Source: Prolixibacteraceae bacterium
GTDB lineage: Bacteria; Bacteroidota; Bacteroidia; Bacteroidales; Prolixibacteraceae
Assembly: GCA_023228025.1 (NCBI GenBank)
Contig: JALOCD010000048.1
Coordinates: 1 to 31,993, forward strand
DNA length: 31,993 nucleotides
Direction: 5' to 3'
Below, in pieces: positions 8,260 to 17,352 of the stretch. The stretch's first letter is position 1. Every line of letters begins with the position of its first letter. The notes beneath the pieces are model-generated. The model was not told the origin of the DNA. It saw only the letters and a program-made list of their open reading frames with translations, and did not search any database. Made by a program: the position numbers and the translations under genes.

Positions 8260-8715
8260 ATGGACGAACTCAAACAAAATAGTGCATACACTTCGTTTTT
8301 GGGAAACGGATGGAGCTTTCCTCCTGAATTTATCCAGGAAACCTTTGAATTGCGGATGACAGCCGATGAGGAGGACATTCAGGCCAGTCTGAAGATTTTA
8401 CTTGGGACCTCGGCAGGCGAACGCTTTATGAATCCAAAGTATGGCCTGGATATGCACGAAATGCTCTTCGAACCAATGGGAACCACGGCAAAAACCCTGC
8501 TTAAAGACCGTATCAAATATGCCATCCTGATTTATGAACCCCGGATCAATCTGATCTCCCTGGAGCTGGATTCTTCGGCAGAATTGGAGGGTAAAATCAG
8601 TATCATCCTCGATTATGTAATCCGATCCACCAACTCGCGCTACAACCTGGTCTTTCCTTTCTACACCACCGACAGCAACGAAGTTCGAAAAACAGTTGAT
8701 TTTAACAACAGTTAG
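8260..8715 (+). CDS. gp25-like baseplate wedge protein (Afp9/Pvc9-type)
   Basis: This 151-aa member of the GPW/gp25 family belongs to the baseplate wedge and nucleates sheath polymerisation. Visible family features are LGNGWSFPPEF near residue 12, the helix ISL-type segment ADEEDIQASLKILLGTSAGERFMNPKYGLD (about 33-62, read here in two parts), and the motif YEPRINL, the gp25 EPRI signature. The end of the domain reads ISIILDYVIRSTNSRYNLVFPFY. The length is typical. It sits 69 bp after the PAAR gene and 11 bp before the large baseplate gene. Confidence 0.93.
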   Translation: MDELKQNSAYTSFLGNGWSFPPEFIQETFELRMTADEEDIQASLKILLGTSAGERFMNPKYGLDMHEMLFEPMGTTAKTLLKDRIKYAILIYEPRINLISLELDSSAELEGKISIILDYVIRSTNSRYNLVFPFYTTDSNEVRKTVDFNNS

Positions 8716-8726
8716 AAAATCCCGAT

Positions 8727-11700
8727 ATGGCCGCACAAGATATCATACAAAGCCTCATTTTTCGGCACGGACAGTCGCAGGAGATGCGTATGCCTGTCGA
8801 GCTGGGAACTCATTACGTTGATATTGACGAGCGTACGGATGAGGAGTTGCTGCTTTTTGCCCAAAAATTCTCCGCTTTCGTCAAATTTTATCCCAAAGAC
8901 CCATTAAAACCCGTTGGAGACTGGACCGGGTTTTTCCCGGCAAATTTGACTGAGATCAGAGCGGCTCTGAAGAATAAAAACGGAGATGTACCTCCTCATC
9001 TGGCTCTGTTTATCAGTTTTTTAAAGCTTTACCAGGAGGGCGCTCAAAAGAATATCAACCGTTTTACCGGCAGTCACCTGGATTTCTACTTTTCTGAGGT
9101 ACTGCGTCTCGCCAAAAAGCCTGCTGTTCCGGATAAGGCCCATGTCGTTCTGGAACTAAAGAAAAACGCGGGACCGATAAGCATTGGACCCAAAGATCTC
9201 TTTTCGGCAGGGAAGGATGAAACAAAGGTTGAACTGATTTATGCCCCTACCGGTGAAACAGTCATCAACAGCGCCAAAATTGACCAGTTAAGCTCTTTCT
9301 TCTACGACAGAAGTGGACATGGGACCGTCAGGTACGCGCCTGTTGCCAACTCTTCCGATGGCATGGGTGGAAAACTGGTTGGTGACGAGCCCAAATGGAA
9401 ACCCTTCGGCAGCGTAATGAATCCAGCCGCTGAAATCGGTTTTGCCATTGCCGCCCCGGTACTCAGAATGCAGGAAGGCATACGGAAGGTGAACCTGTCT
9501 TTGACCCTTTCCAATGTAGATGGTACATTGCTCAACGATGCCAGGCTCAAGGGAGCGTTTGATCTCTATCTTACCGGAGAGAAGAGTTGGATCGGTCCAT
9601 ATGCTACTGAGCCAACCATCAAGAATAATGTATTGTCGTTCTCTATTACCGTGCCAGCTACTGAAAAAGCGATTGTCGATTACAATGTTTCCATTCACGG
9701 TTACCGGTATACAACGGCATCTCCTGTGATTCAGCTGCTTTTGAAAACCGGATTATCGCAGGATTCACTGGGGTACAGCGATTTTGAGGGGGTAAAAATC
9801 CAAAAAGCACGGATAACGGTTGAGGTATCAGGCGTTACTTCGCTTTCGCTGGAAAATGACCAGGGAATCCTGAATCCCAAAAAACCATTTACCCCGTTCG
9901 GAAATGCGCCCACCAAAGGTTCAACCTTCCTGGTAGGGTATTCCGAAGCCCTTTCAAAGAAACTGACTGAATTGTCCATTGGGGTCAACTGGAAAAATGC
10001 CCCTTCGAATTTCAACAGCTACTACAACGGTTATGGCGAAACAGTAAGCAACAACAGTTTTACCGCAGATGTGTCCTTTTCCTACCGAGATAACGGCAAA
10101 TACCAGCAAAACAGTGTCCATTTGTTTGAATCCGGCAATGCTTCCAATCCGCACAATTTCGTTTTCACTCCGGGCGCTCTTCCGTTTGTCCTGTTTTATC
10201 CAATGGGGCTGAAAGTTCTAAGCCTCCGGCAGACTGAAACAATGTGGTCCAAAAGATTTTTAAGGGAGTTGGCAATTTTTAACCCGGTACTTGTAAATAC
10301 CCCGGCTGTGGTAAATCCCGAAAAAGGATTCGTTAGGTTTAGCCTGAACCAAAGTTTCTTTCATGCGGAGTACCCAAAAAAGACTGTGGAAAAAATCCTT
10401 GAATATTCAAAGCAAGATGGGAATACACCGGCCTATGTCGTGCTGAATGAGCCCTATACGCCGGTCATTCAGAATATTTCGCTTTCATACAAGGCCACTT
10501 CGGATGAGGTGAGCATCAGTTCATTGTCGCTCGATGATTTCGCAAACGATGAGATACAGTTTTTTCAGGTAGCCTACCTCGGACAAATTCAGGAGCACGG
10601 TTACCAGCGAAATCTGTTCAGCTTCCTGATCGACAAATCGGTATCCCTGATGCCCGAATACAAAAATGAAGGGGAGCTGCTCATTGGTTTCACAGATTTG
10701 AAAGCCGGCGACAGTGTGAGTGTGTTGTTCCAGGTGGCTGAAGGCAGTGAAGATCCTGAGCTGGACCAGGTAGCAGTCGACTGGGCCGTGCTTTGCGACA
10801 ATTACTGGAAACCGATGGCAAAAAGTGAGGTGGTGCTTGATACAACCAATAAATTATTGCGAAGTGGTATCATCAAGTTTGTCATACACCATGATGCTAC
10901 TACGGTCAATAGTCTTATGCCGGTTGGCAGGATTTGGATCAGGGCGTCCGTCAAAAAGAATGTGAATGCCGTTTGCCAGCTGGTATCAGTGATGACCAAT
11001 GCCCTCGAGGTGCAGTTCTCAGATCAGCACAATGATCCGAACCATCTCGCCCTTCCGCTTGAAAAAAATAAGATTGCCAAACTAAAGAATGGGAATGCCT
11101 CTGTAAAAACCGTCACCCAGCCTTATGCCTCATTTGGTGGGAAGCAGTCAGAAACAAGTCCTGCTTATTATACGCGGGGTTCCGAACGACTTCGGCACAA
11201 AAACCGGAATATCACTGCCTGGGATTATGAGCGGATGGTTCTCGAAGCATTTCCTGAAGTTCACATGGTCAAATGCATTCCACATGCGAAATTTATCCCT
11301 GGGATGAACAAATATTGCTGGCTGGCGCCCGGAAGCGTAGTGCTGGTGGTAGTTCCCAATTTGGCCAACAAAAATGCGGTAGATCCCCTGGCCCCAAAAG
11401 TGAACGGCAATACCATCAGCCGGATTACTGAATTTATAGGCAATCATTGTGGAATGCAGGTAATAGTCAAAGTCAAGAACCCTGCCTACCAGAAATTGCA
11501 ACTGGATTTAAAAGTGAAATTTCATGAAGGATTTGAATTCAATTTTTATTCCGAAAAGTTGAAGGAGCAAATCAGGCAATTTCTCTCCCCCTGGGCTTAT
11601 TCGACCGGCAAGGACATCTCCTTTGGCGGAAAAATTTACAAATCAGTATTGCTGGACTTTGTGGAGGAGATTGATTATGTTGATTTTATAGAAGACTTCT

Positions 11701-11819
11701 ACCTCTATAGTATCTCTGAACTGACAGGCAAATCCAACGATTTGGATGAAGTTCAGCCCGAAACGCCTGATACAATCCTGGTTTCGGATCAAACGCATGT
11801 TATACGGGAAATTTACTAA
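8727..11819 (+). CDS. Large baseplate protein, gpJ-like (Afp11/Pvc11-type)
   Basis: This 1030-aa protein is the first of two large wedge proteins. The C-terminal 250 residues carry the baseplate J-like core (ITAWDYERMVLEAFPEV, MVKCIPHAKF, GSVVLVVVPNLANKNA, LKVKFHEGFE, LKEQIRQFLSPWAY, ISFGGKIYKS, YVDFIEDFYLY), which packs around the hub in T4 gp6 and Afp11. The N-terminal region has the eCIS-type opening (DIIQSLIFRHGQSQEMRM and FFPANLTEIRAAL). The middle 500 residues are beta-rich and have no domain I can name. This is near the long end for the family. The end codon is 10 bp before the preferred start of the partner gene at 11830. Confidence 0.92.
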   Translation: MAAQDIIQSLIFRHGQSQEMRMPVELGTHYVDIDERTDEELLLFAQKFSAFVKFYPKDPLKPVGDWTGFFPANLTEIRAALKNKNGDVPPHLALFISFLKLYQEGAQKNINRFTGSHLDFYFSEVLRLAKKPAVPDKAHVVLELKKNAGPISIGPKDLFSAGKDETKVELIYAPTGETVINSAKIDQLSSFFYDRSGHGTVRYAPVANSSDGMGGKLVGDEPKWKPFGSVMNPAAEIGFAIAAPVLRMQEGIRKVNLSLTLSNVDGTLLNDARLKGAFDLYLTGEKSWIGPYATEPTIKNNVLSFSITVPATEKAIVDYNVSIHGYRYTTASPVIQLLLKTGLSQDSLGYSDFEGVKIQKARITVEVSGVTSLSLENDQGILNPKKPFTPFGNAPTKGSTFLVGYSEALSKKLTELSIGVNWKNAPSNFNSYYNGYGETVSNNSFTADVSFSYRDNGKYQQNSVHLFESGNASNPHNFVFTPGALPFVLFYPMGLKVLSLRQTETMWSKRFLRELAIFNPVLVNTPAVVNPEKGFVRFSLNQSFFHAEYPKKTVEKILEYSKQDGNTPAYVVLNEPYTPVIQNISLSYKATSDEVSISSLSLDDFANDEIQFFQVAYLGQIQEHGYQRNLFSFLIDKSVSLMPEYKNEGELLIGFTDLKAGDSVSVLFQVAEGSEDPELDQVAVDWAVLCDNYWKPMAKSEVVLDTTNKLLRSGIIKFVIHHDATTVNSLMPVGRIWIRASVKKNVNAVCQLVSVMTNALEVQFSDQHNDPNHLALPLEKNKIAKLKNGNASVKTVTQPYASFGGKQSETSPAYYTRGSERLRHKNRNITAWDYERMVLEAFPEVHMVKCIPHAKFIPGMNKYCWLAPGSVVLVVVPNLANKNAVDPLAPKVNGNTISRITEFIGNHCGMQVIVKVKNPAYQKLQLDLKVKFHEGFEFNFYSEKLKEQIRQFLSPWAYSTGKDISFGGKIYKSVLLDFVEEIDYVDFIEDFYLYSISELTGKSNDLDEVQPETPDTILVSDQTHVIREIY

Positions 11820-11829
11820 GACTCAAGCC

Positions 11830-14451
11830 ATGTTATCAGAATTGATCATACCGAAGAAGAGCGCGAAGGAGTTGCCGGTCGACCACAAGCAGTTGTATGC
11901 ACTTGGTCTCAGTCATGTACAGCAACTTTCGAGCAGGATATGGACAGATTACAATGTTCATGATCCCGGTATCACGATTCTGGAGTTGCTTGCCTATTCG
12001 CTGACCGATCTGGGTTACCGTTCAAACTATTCGGTGAAAGATCTTCTGGCTACTGAAAAGGATAATAAGGCCAACATGGCCGGGCAGTTTTTCACGGCGA
12101 GACAGATTTTCCCCAACAGAGCGCTGACAGTCAGCGATTACAGGAAGATTCTGGTGGATTTGGAGGGAGTGAAGAACGGCTGGATTATACCGCATGAACT
12201 GTCCTATTTCGCGGATACGGTGCTGGGTGAATTGCGCAGCGACAATCCGGGATTGGAGGGTATTGAGGAGATCAAAATTGCAGGTCTTTATGACTTAACC
12301 ATTGAATATACCGACAAGATTACCACGAAAGTTCAAAAGGACCAGGTTAAGAACAGCATCTTCAGTCTCCTTCAGGCAAACCGGAATCTGTGCGAAGATT
12401 TTGTTGGTTATAAAGAAATTGAAAATCAAATATTTAATCTTTGTTGTGACCTGGAATTGGAGAGCGATGCGGATGTATCGGCAGTAAAAGCGGAGATGTT
12501 CTTCAGGGTACAAAATTACCTCTGTCCAGCCATTCGTTTCTATTCATTGAGCGAAATGCTTGAACGCAAAAAAAGTGATGGAACCCTCTATTCGGCCGAC
12601 GAGATCTTCGATGGTCCGGCCCTGACAAATGGCTTTATCGACGATACTGAGCTTGAAAATGCCGAACTGCGCCAGACAATTTACCTTTCGGATGTCATCA
12701 ACCTGATTATGGATATCAAAGGAGTGGCAGCTGTCAGGAATATTTTGTTTATGCCTTTCCCCGAAGATCCTTCAGTTCCTGCGACACCCCCTGAAAACAA
12801 ATGGGTAGTCGGGGTACTTCCGGGCAGGAAACCAACACTGCCCATCGATTTTGTTGAGGATACGAACTACTTCTTAAAGTTTTTCAAACGGAACATGCCG
12901 GTTTATCCAAAGGCCGAAAAAGTCCTCGGGAAACTAACCGCATTGTATGCCGAATTTGTCGGAAAACCCGCTCCCGGCACTGCCAACGACCTGGATATTC
13001 CACTTGGAACTTTCAGGAATCTAAGCAATTACTATTCCTTTCAAAATGATTTTCCGGCGCTGTACGGACTAAGTGAAGCGGGACTGGCCTCCACCGCCTC
13101 TGACGAACAAAAGGCTTTGGCCTCACAGCTCAAGGGCTACCTGCTCTTTTATGATCAACTGATGGCCAACTATTTCGCCCAGATAAGCCATCTCAAAGAG
13201 CTCTTCTCGACCAATCCCAATGTGGAGCGCACCTATTTTTACCAAGTCGTGGACTCTTTTAAAGATTTTGAAAAAATATATGGCCCGACCGGGGATGATA
13301 TTTTGCCGATGCTCGAAACCAAAACGGAAGATCAGTCGCTGCACATCCAAAGACGCAACCGTTTTCTGGACCACCTGATCTCCAGGTTCGCCGAACAATT
13401 CACCGATTTTGCCAATGTGGTCCACACCGCTTTGGGGGCAAGTGAGAAAGAGATTGCCCGGTACAAATGTGATTTTTTGGCCAACTATCCGTTAATCTGC
13501 AGTGAGCGGTCGATTGCATACAATTACAGCCTGACAGGGGATAGCGATTTGTGGAACAGTCTCAATGTTTCAGGTCTCGAAAAAAGGCTGGCCAAATTGC
13601 TGGCCATCCCAAATATTGCCCGCAGAAACCTGAGCAATGTGGACTATACCATTTATTCTGAAATAGATATCACACCGGGTGATGAGTTCAGGTTCCGGGT
13701 ACGGAACAGCCATACCGGCAAAATAATCCTCAGCGGAAGCGCCCATTACCTTACCGAAGCCCTTGCCCGTGACGCGATGAAGATGGCTATCCAAGCCGCC
13801 ATGCAACCTTCCGGGTACGAAACAAAGAAAACCATTGATAACAGGTATTATTTCAATGTGATTGATGCTTCGGGTGAGGTAATTGCCAGACGGATTGAGT
13901 ATTTCGATACCGAAGATGAAAGAGATCAGGCTATTGAGGATTTAATCAGCTATCTCGTCGAGAATTTCAGCGATGAAGGGATGTTCCTGATCGAAAATAT
14001 TTTGCTGCGGCCGGAGCTGGCAGGCGATCCTTTCCTTCCAATCTGCACGGCAGCTACCCAGACTTCGTGTGCCGATTTTGATCCCTATTCCTACCGGATT
14101 CACGTGATCCTACCCGCCGAAAATGGGAGGTTCAAAAATATGTCTTTCCGTAGGTTTGTAGAGGAGGTGATCCGCGAAGAGACCCCTGCGCATATTCTGC
14201 CAAAGGTTTGCTGGATCGGGAAGGAGGATATGGCCATGCTCGAAAAGGCCTACTGCGACTGGATTTATCTAAAAAGTGGCAAGGACGGCAGCGACAGGTT
14301 GATCAAACTCAAAGCCTTCATTGAAGCCCTTTTCGAAGTCAAAAACATCTATCCCTCTGAATTGTTGCGTGCCTGCGACACCAATGAGGCGAAATTTATA
14401 CTCGGTGATACCGCCATCGGATCACTGGAAAATGAGAAAAATATATTGTAA
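11830..14451 (+). CDS. Large baseplate protein, Afp12/Pvc12-type
   Basis: This is the second large wedge protein, 873 aa from the preferred start at 11830. An upstream in-frame ATG at 11746 would add 28 residues but would overlap the preceding gene by 74 bp; the 11830 start gives a product beginning MLSELIIPKKSAKELPVDHK, then the diagnostic YNVHDPGITILELLAYSLTD at residues 41-60, as in Pvc12 proteins. Further marks are SDYRKILVDLEGVKNGWI, SQLKGYLLFYDQLMANYFAQ and the C-terminal Bacteroidota-type block PYSYRIHVILP with RFVEEVIREETPAHILPKVCW. In Afp/PVC it pairs with the gpJ-like protein to build the baseplate rim. Six to seven cysteines cluster at 735-870. Confidence 0.92.
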   Translation: MLSELIIPKKSAKELPVDHKQLYALGLSHVQQLSSRIWTDYNVHDPGITILELLAYSLTDLGYRSNYSVKDLLATEKDNKANMAGQFFTARQIFPNRALTVSDYRKILVDLEGVKNGWIIPHELSYFADTVLGELRSDNPGLEGIEEIKIAGLYDLTIEYTDKITTKVQKDQVKNSIFSLLQANRNLCEDFVGYKEIENQIFNLCCDLELESDADVSAVKAEMFFRVQNYLCPAIRFYSLSEMLERKKSDGTLYSADEIFDGPALTNGFIDDTELENAELRQTIYLSDVINLIMDIKGVAAVRNILFMPFPEDPSVPATPPENKWVVGVLPGRKPTLPIDFVEDTNYFLKFFKRNMPVYPKAEKVLGKLTALYAEFVGKPAPGTANDLDIPLGTFRNLSNYYSFQNDFPALYGLSEAGLASTASDEQKALASQLKGYLLFYDQLMANYFAQISHLKELFSTNPNVERTYFYQVVDSFKDFEKIYGPTGDDILPMLETKTEDQSLHIQRRNRFLDHLISRFAEQFTDFANVVHTALGASEKEIARYKCDFLANYPLICSERSIAYNYSLTGDSDLWNSLNVSGLEKRLAKLLAIPNIARRNLSNVDYTIYSEIDITPGDEFRFRVRNSHTGKIILSGSAHYLTEALARDAMKMAIQAAMQPSGYETKKTIDNRYYFNVIDASGEVIARRIEYFDTEDERDQAIEDLISYLVENFSDEGMFLIENILLRPELAGDPFLPICTAATQTSCADFDPYSYRIHVILPAENGRFKNMSFRRFVEEVIREETPAHILPKVCWIGKEDMAMLEKAYCDWIYLKSGKDGSDRLIKLKAFIEALFEVKNIYPSELLRACDTNEAKFILGDTAIGSLENEKNIL

Positions 14452-14470
14452 CGCGCTAAAATAGAATATC

Positions 14471-17347
14471 ATGACACAGATTCTGAAAAGCCTGGATGAG
14501 ATAACTACCGGATACAGTTACTTCGAAAAAGACCAGGTGTTAACTGCCACTCAGCTGAACAGTGTTTCCGGTTACAGTGAAGACCAGATCCGCCTCACCC
14601 GAACAAAACTACTTGGTGTTGGCCTGATCTGCGGACTGGAAGTTAGTTTAAGCGGGAACCAGGTTACGGTCAGTGCCGGCATGGGAGTGACCACGGACGG
14701 TGATCTGCTCTATTATAGCACGGATGTTCAGTTTACGCAGTTTAAATTGTACGACGATAAAAATCCCGTCTATACCCCATTTTACAGGGATGGGGTAATG
14801 ATCCCTGTTTATGAGCTGATACTTAAGGATGCCGGCGACAAAAGATCCTTTCCGCTGGAGCAATTCCCGACCAAAAGCGATTTAAAGCTCGAGCAGATGG
14901 TGGCGCTGCTCTTTATGGAGAGCTACATTTTCGATCCCGATCAGTGCGCCGGTACCGATTGCAACAATGCAGGGCAGATGGTGACCAACAACATCAGGCT
15001 TCTGATGGTCAGCAGGGAATACATCGGTTTGCTGAAGCGTCTGGTCCAGACGCCTCACCAGGCTTATGGACAAATGGAGGAGATCGTGACTGATCGTCCC
15101 GTAATCAATTCCAATGTGAAGGCGCATGCCCAGCTGGTCTCTATTTACCGAAGCGTTTGCAGTCAGATTCAGGGAAAAATAGCAACCCAGCTTCCCAAAA
15201 TTTATCCGGCATGCAGCTCTTTCCTGGCGGAAGTTTTAGGTGCTGATCCTGCTGCAACCTGGCTGACCATTCTGAAAAACTGGAATGATTATTATACTAC
15301 CAACGAGATTGGTATCCAGTATTATTACGACTTTCTCAGGGATGTGGCGGAGACCTACAACGAATTTCATGAACTGCTATTTGACGATTCCACCTGGTGT
15401 TCACCCGACAAGGATGCTTTCCCGAAGCATCTGATTTTGGGTTCGTTCAATGGGGTGGCAGCAAACGACGACGATCGTACGGCGTTTTATCCGTCGCAAT
15501 TGACGAGTCATACCCTGGAGAAAAGAAGGCATGCCCAATTTCTTGCCGCCAAATTGAATACCCAGTTGGAGACCTTTTTGGTTCCTTCCATTACCCGGAG
15601 AATTGGGCTGAATGTCTCAGTGAATTTTCTGGAGAACATCAAACCCATTGAGATGGTTAAGCCGGTGAACCTGTGGCGCATAACCCAGAACCAGGCCATC
15701 CGCATTACGCCCGGCAGATCGGAGGAGTACACCCTGGAGGAGCGCGCAATTCCTTACTACTACAAAATTGACACAACACATCCAATCTACGAGTATTGGA
15801 ATTATAGCATGCACAAAAGGGGGAAAGGCGCCAGCAATTACTCCTACAATGCCTTCGGTTATGGGGCGCAGGGAGGAGCTGCCGCGCCATTGACTACCCA
15901 ATTGGGGAAATTTGACTTTTTCAGGATTGAAGGTTTTCTCGGTCAAAACATTGTAAATGTTCACAAATTTCTGGAAGATCAGATCAGTACCAACAATCTT
16001 CCCATCAACCTGCGCTCGGTGATGCTGGGAGAGGATAGGACGAAGATAATCATCAAACCTCCCTTCTATTTTGGGCATCTGCATCAATTGCACAATATGA
16101 TGCGTCAGGATGTAGTAAACCAGCTGGATGAGGTGAAACAGTTCAGTACCGGATTGAAATCCAGGGTACTCGGGAACCTAACCATCCTCGATCCGGTCGA
16201 CAAGGGAACCTTTGCGCAGGTTGCCGAAAGCCGCAACAGTGAACTTTCCACGGTAGTTGAGCGGGCAACAGCCAAATTGAAGCTCCCTTACCAGGATTAT
16301 ACAGCCCAAAACAGTGCAACAGACAATTGGCAGACGCAACTCGGCGAGGCGATGAAGCAGTCGGGTAGTTTTAAAAACGAAATCAGCGTGGCCGCAAAAA
16401 CGGAATTCAACACCCCGTTCGATTCGCTGGTGAGCAACAGGAATGTTAACATGCTCGACCATTTGGATATCCTGATCAAACGTGACGTTGATATCAAGGA
16501 GGCCCGGCTGTTGTTCAACAACTACATAGCCACTCATCCCGGATTGGAGCATGTGGGAGGGGTCATGCGCGGCGGGACTTTTGTTTTGGTTTATGACGAA
16601 AACAATACCATCATTGCCGATTTCATGCTTCCTTACCAGGAAACCGATGCCGAAAAGAACGATCAACTGGAACCGGATATTGCCATCAAACCAACCAGAC
16701 CAAACTATGTGATCGATTCGGGATTGAATATTCTGCAACCGGTAGATATCAAGATCAAGGGTCGACTGGATGATTTCAAAACCAATGATCTCAACGGACT
16801 TCTTGATGTTAAAACAAAAAATATTCAGGATCAGTTGAATGGCGACTGGAACAAGCGGTTCGACACACAGCAGAAAGACTATTTCAACACCATCAAGGAA
16901 TCTTTTGGCAGCATAAGCAATGCCATCATCAAAAACATTTCGCCGAATCCGGTGGTCGTTAAAGCTGGTGCGGATATTACTGACCTCAATCTGAGAAAGG
17001 CAGTCGATGAAATTGCGACGGCCCGAGGGCTCGTCGACAGCTACAAAGCCAAGGCGGAACAAGCCACAGATGCAACCATTAAAACCAATTACCTGGATAT
17101 GGCAAGAAAGATGGAAGTAGTGCTTGCTGATACCCTCACCGAAACCACAAAGATTGTGGCAGCCTCGGGGGCTGAGTTAAGTGTCGGTACAGATGGTTTC
17201 AAGGCCATGACTGAGATAAGCGCCAGCCTGGGAACGATAAAAGATGCCGGTGTACTTACTTCTACTCTGGATACCATGAAAACAGTAACGGATAAAGTTG
17301 GAAGCGCCTCACTCAATACGTTTGTCAAGAATATTTCATTACGATAG
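14471..17347 (+). CDS. Fibre-position eCIS structural protein, 958 aa, function unknown
   Basis: The gene lies where Afp13/Pvc13 (the tail fibre) sits, between the Pvc12-type and tape-measure genes, 19 bp and 5 bp from them. The first 110 residues look like a phage collar or fibre attachment region: YSYFEKDQVLTATQLN, then LLGVGLICGLEV (47-58), then VTVSAGMGVTTDGDLLYYS. Residues about 150-640 are mixed helix and beta with no family I can name. From about 740 the sequence becomes helical and polar, with probable coiled coil at 840-925 (DEIATARGLVDSYKAKAEQA and following). It has no membrane segment, nuclease or protease motif. A baseplate-attached fibre or receptor-binding protein is the best inference, but the missing repetitive trimeric shaft makes that uncertain. 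Confidence 0.82.
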   Translation: MTQILKSLDEITTGYSYFEKDQVLTATQLNSVSGYSEDQIRLTRTKLLGVGLICGLEVSLSGNQVTVSAGMGVTTDGDLLYYSTDVQFTQFKLYDDKNPVYTPFYRDGVMIPVYELILKDAGDKRSFPLEQFPTKSDLKLEQMVALLFMESYIFDPDQCAGTDCNNAGQMVTNNIRLLMVSREYIGLLKRLVQTPHQAYGQMEEIVTDRPVINSNVKAHAQLVSIYRSVCSQIQGKIATQLPKIYPACSSFLAEVLGADPAATWLTILKNWNDYYTTNEIGIQYYYDFLRDVAETYNEFHELLFDDSTWCSPDKDAFPKHLILGSFNGVAANDDDRTAFYPSQLTSHTLEKRRHAQFLAAKLNTQLETFLVPSITRRIGLNVSVNFLENIKPIEMVKPVNLWRITQNQAIRITPGRSEEYTLEERAIPYYYKIDTTHPIYEYWNYSMHKRGKGASNYSYNAFGYGAQGGAAAPLTTQLGKFDFFRIEGFLGQNIVNVHKFLEDQISTNNLPINLRSVMLGEDRTKIIIKPPFYFGHLHQLHNMMRQDVVNQLDEVKQFSTGLKSRVLGNLTILDPVDKGTFAQVAESRNSELSTVVERATAKLKLPYQDYTAQNSATDNWQTQLGEAMKQSGSFKNEISVAAKTEFNTPFDSLVSNRNVNMLDHLDILIKRDVDIKEARLLFNNYIATHPGLEHVGGVMRGGTFVLVYDENNTIIADFMLPYQETDAEKNDQLEPDIAIKPTRPNYVIDSGLNILQPVDIKIKGRLDDFKTNDLNGLLDVKTKNIQDQLNGDWNKRFDTQQKDYFNTIKESFGSISNAIIKNISPNPVVVKAGADITDLNLRKAVDEIATARGLVDSYKAKAEQATDATIKTNYLDMARKMEVVLADTLTETTKIVAASGAELSVGTDGFKAMTEISASLGTIKDAGVLTSTLDTMKTVTDKVGSASLNTFVKNISLR

Positions 17348-17352
17348 AAACA

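Noticed and set aside
11746..11829. N-terminal extension of the Pvc12-type gene from the ATG at 11746
   Set aside because: It overlaps the preceding gene by 74 bp and encodes a basic peptide unlike the family; the ATG at 11830 gives the usual N-terminus.
16178..17062. 294-codon open frame on the minus strand inside the 958-aa gene
   Set aside because: It lies antisense to a well-supported gene in a syntenic position and has no recognisable domain.
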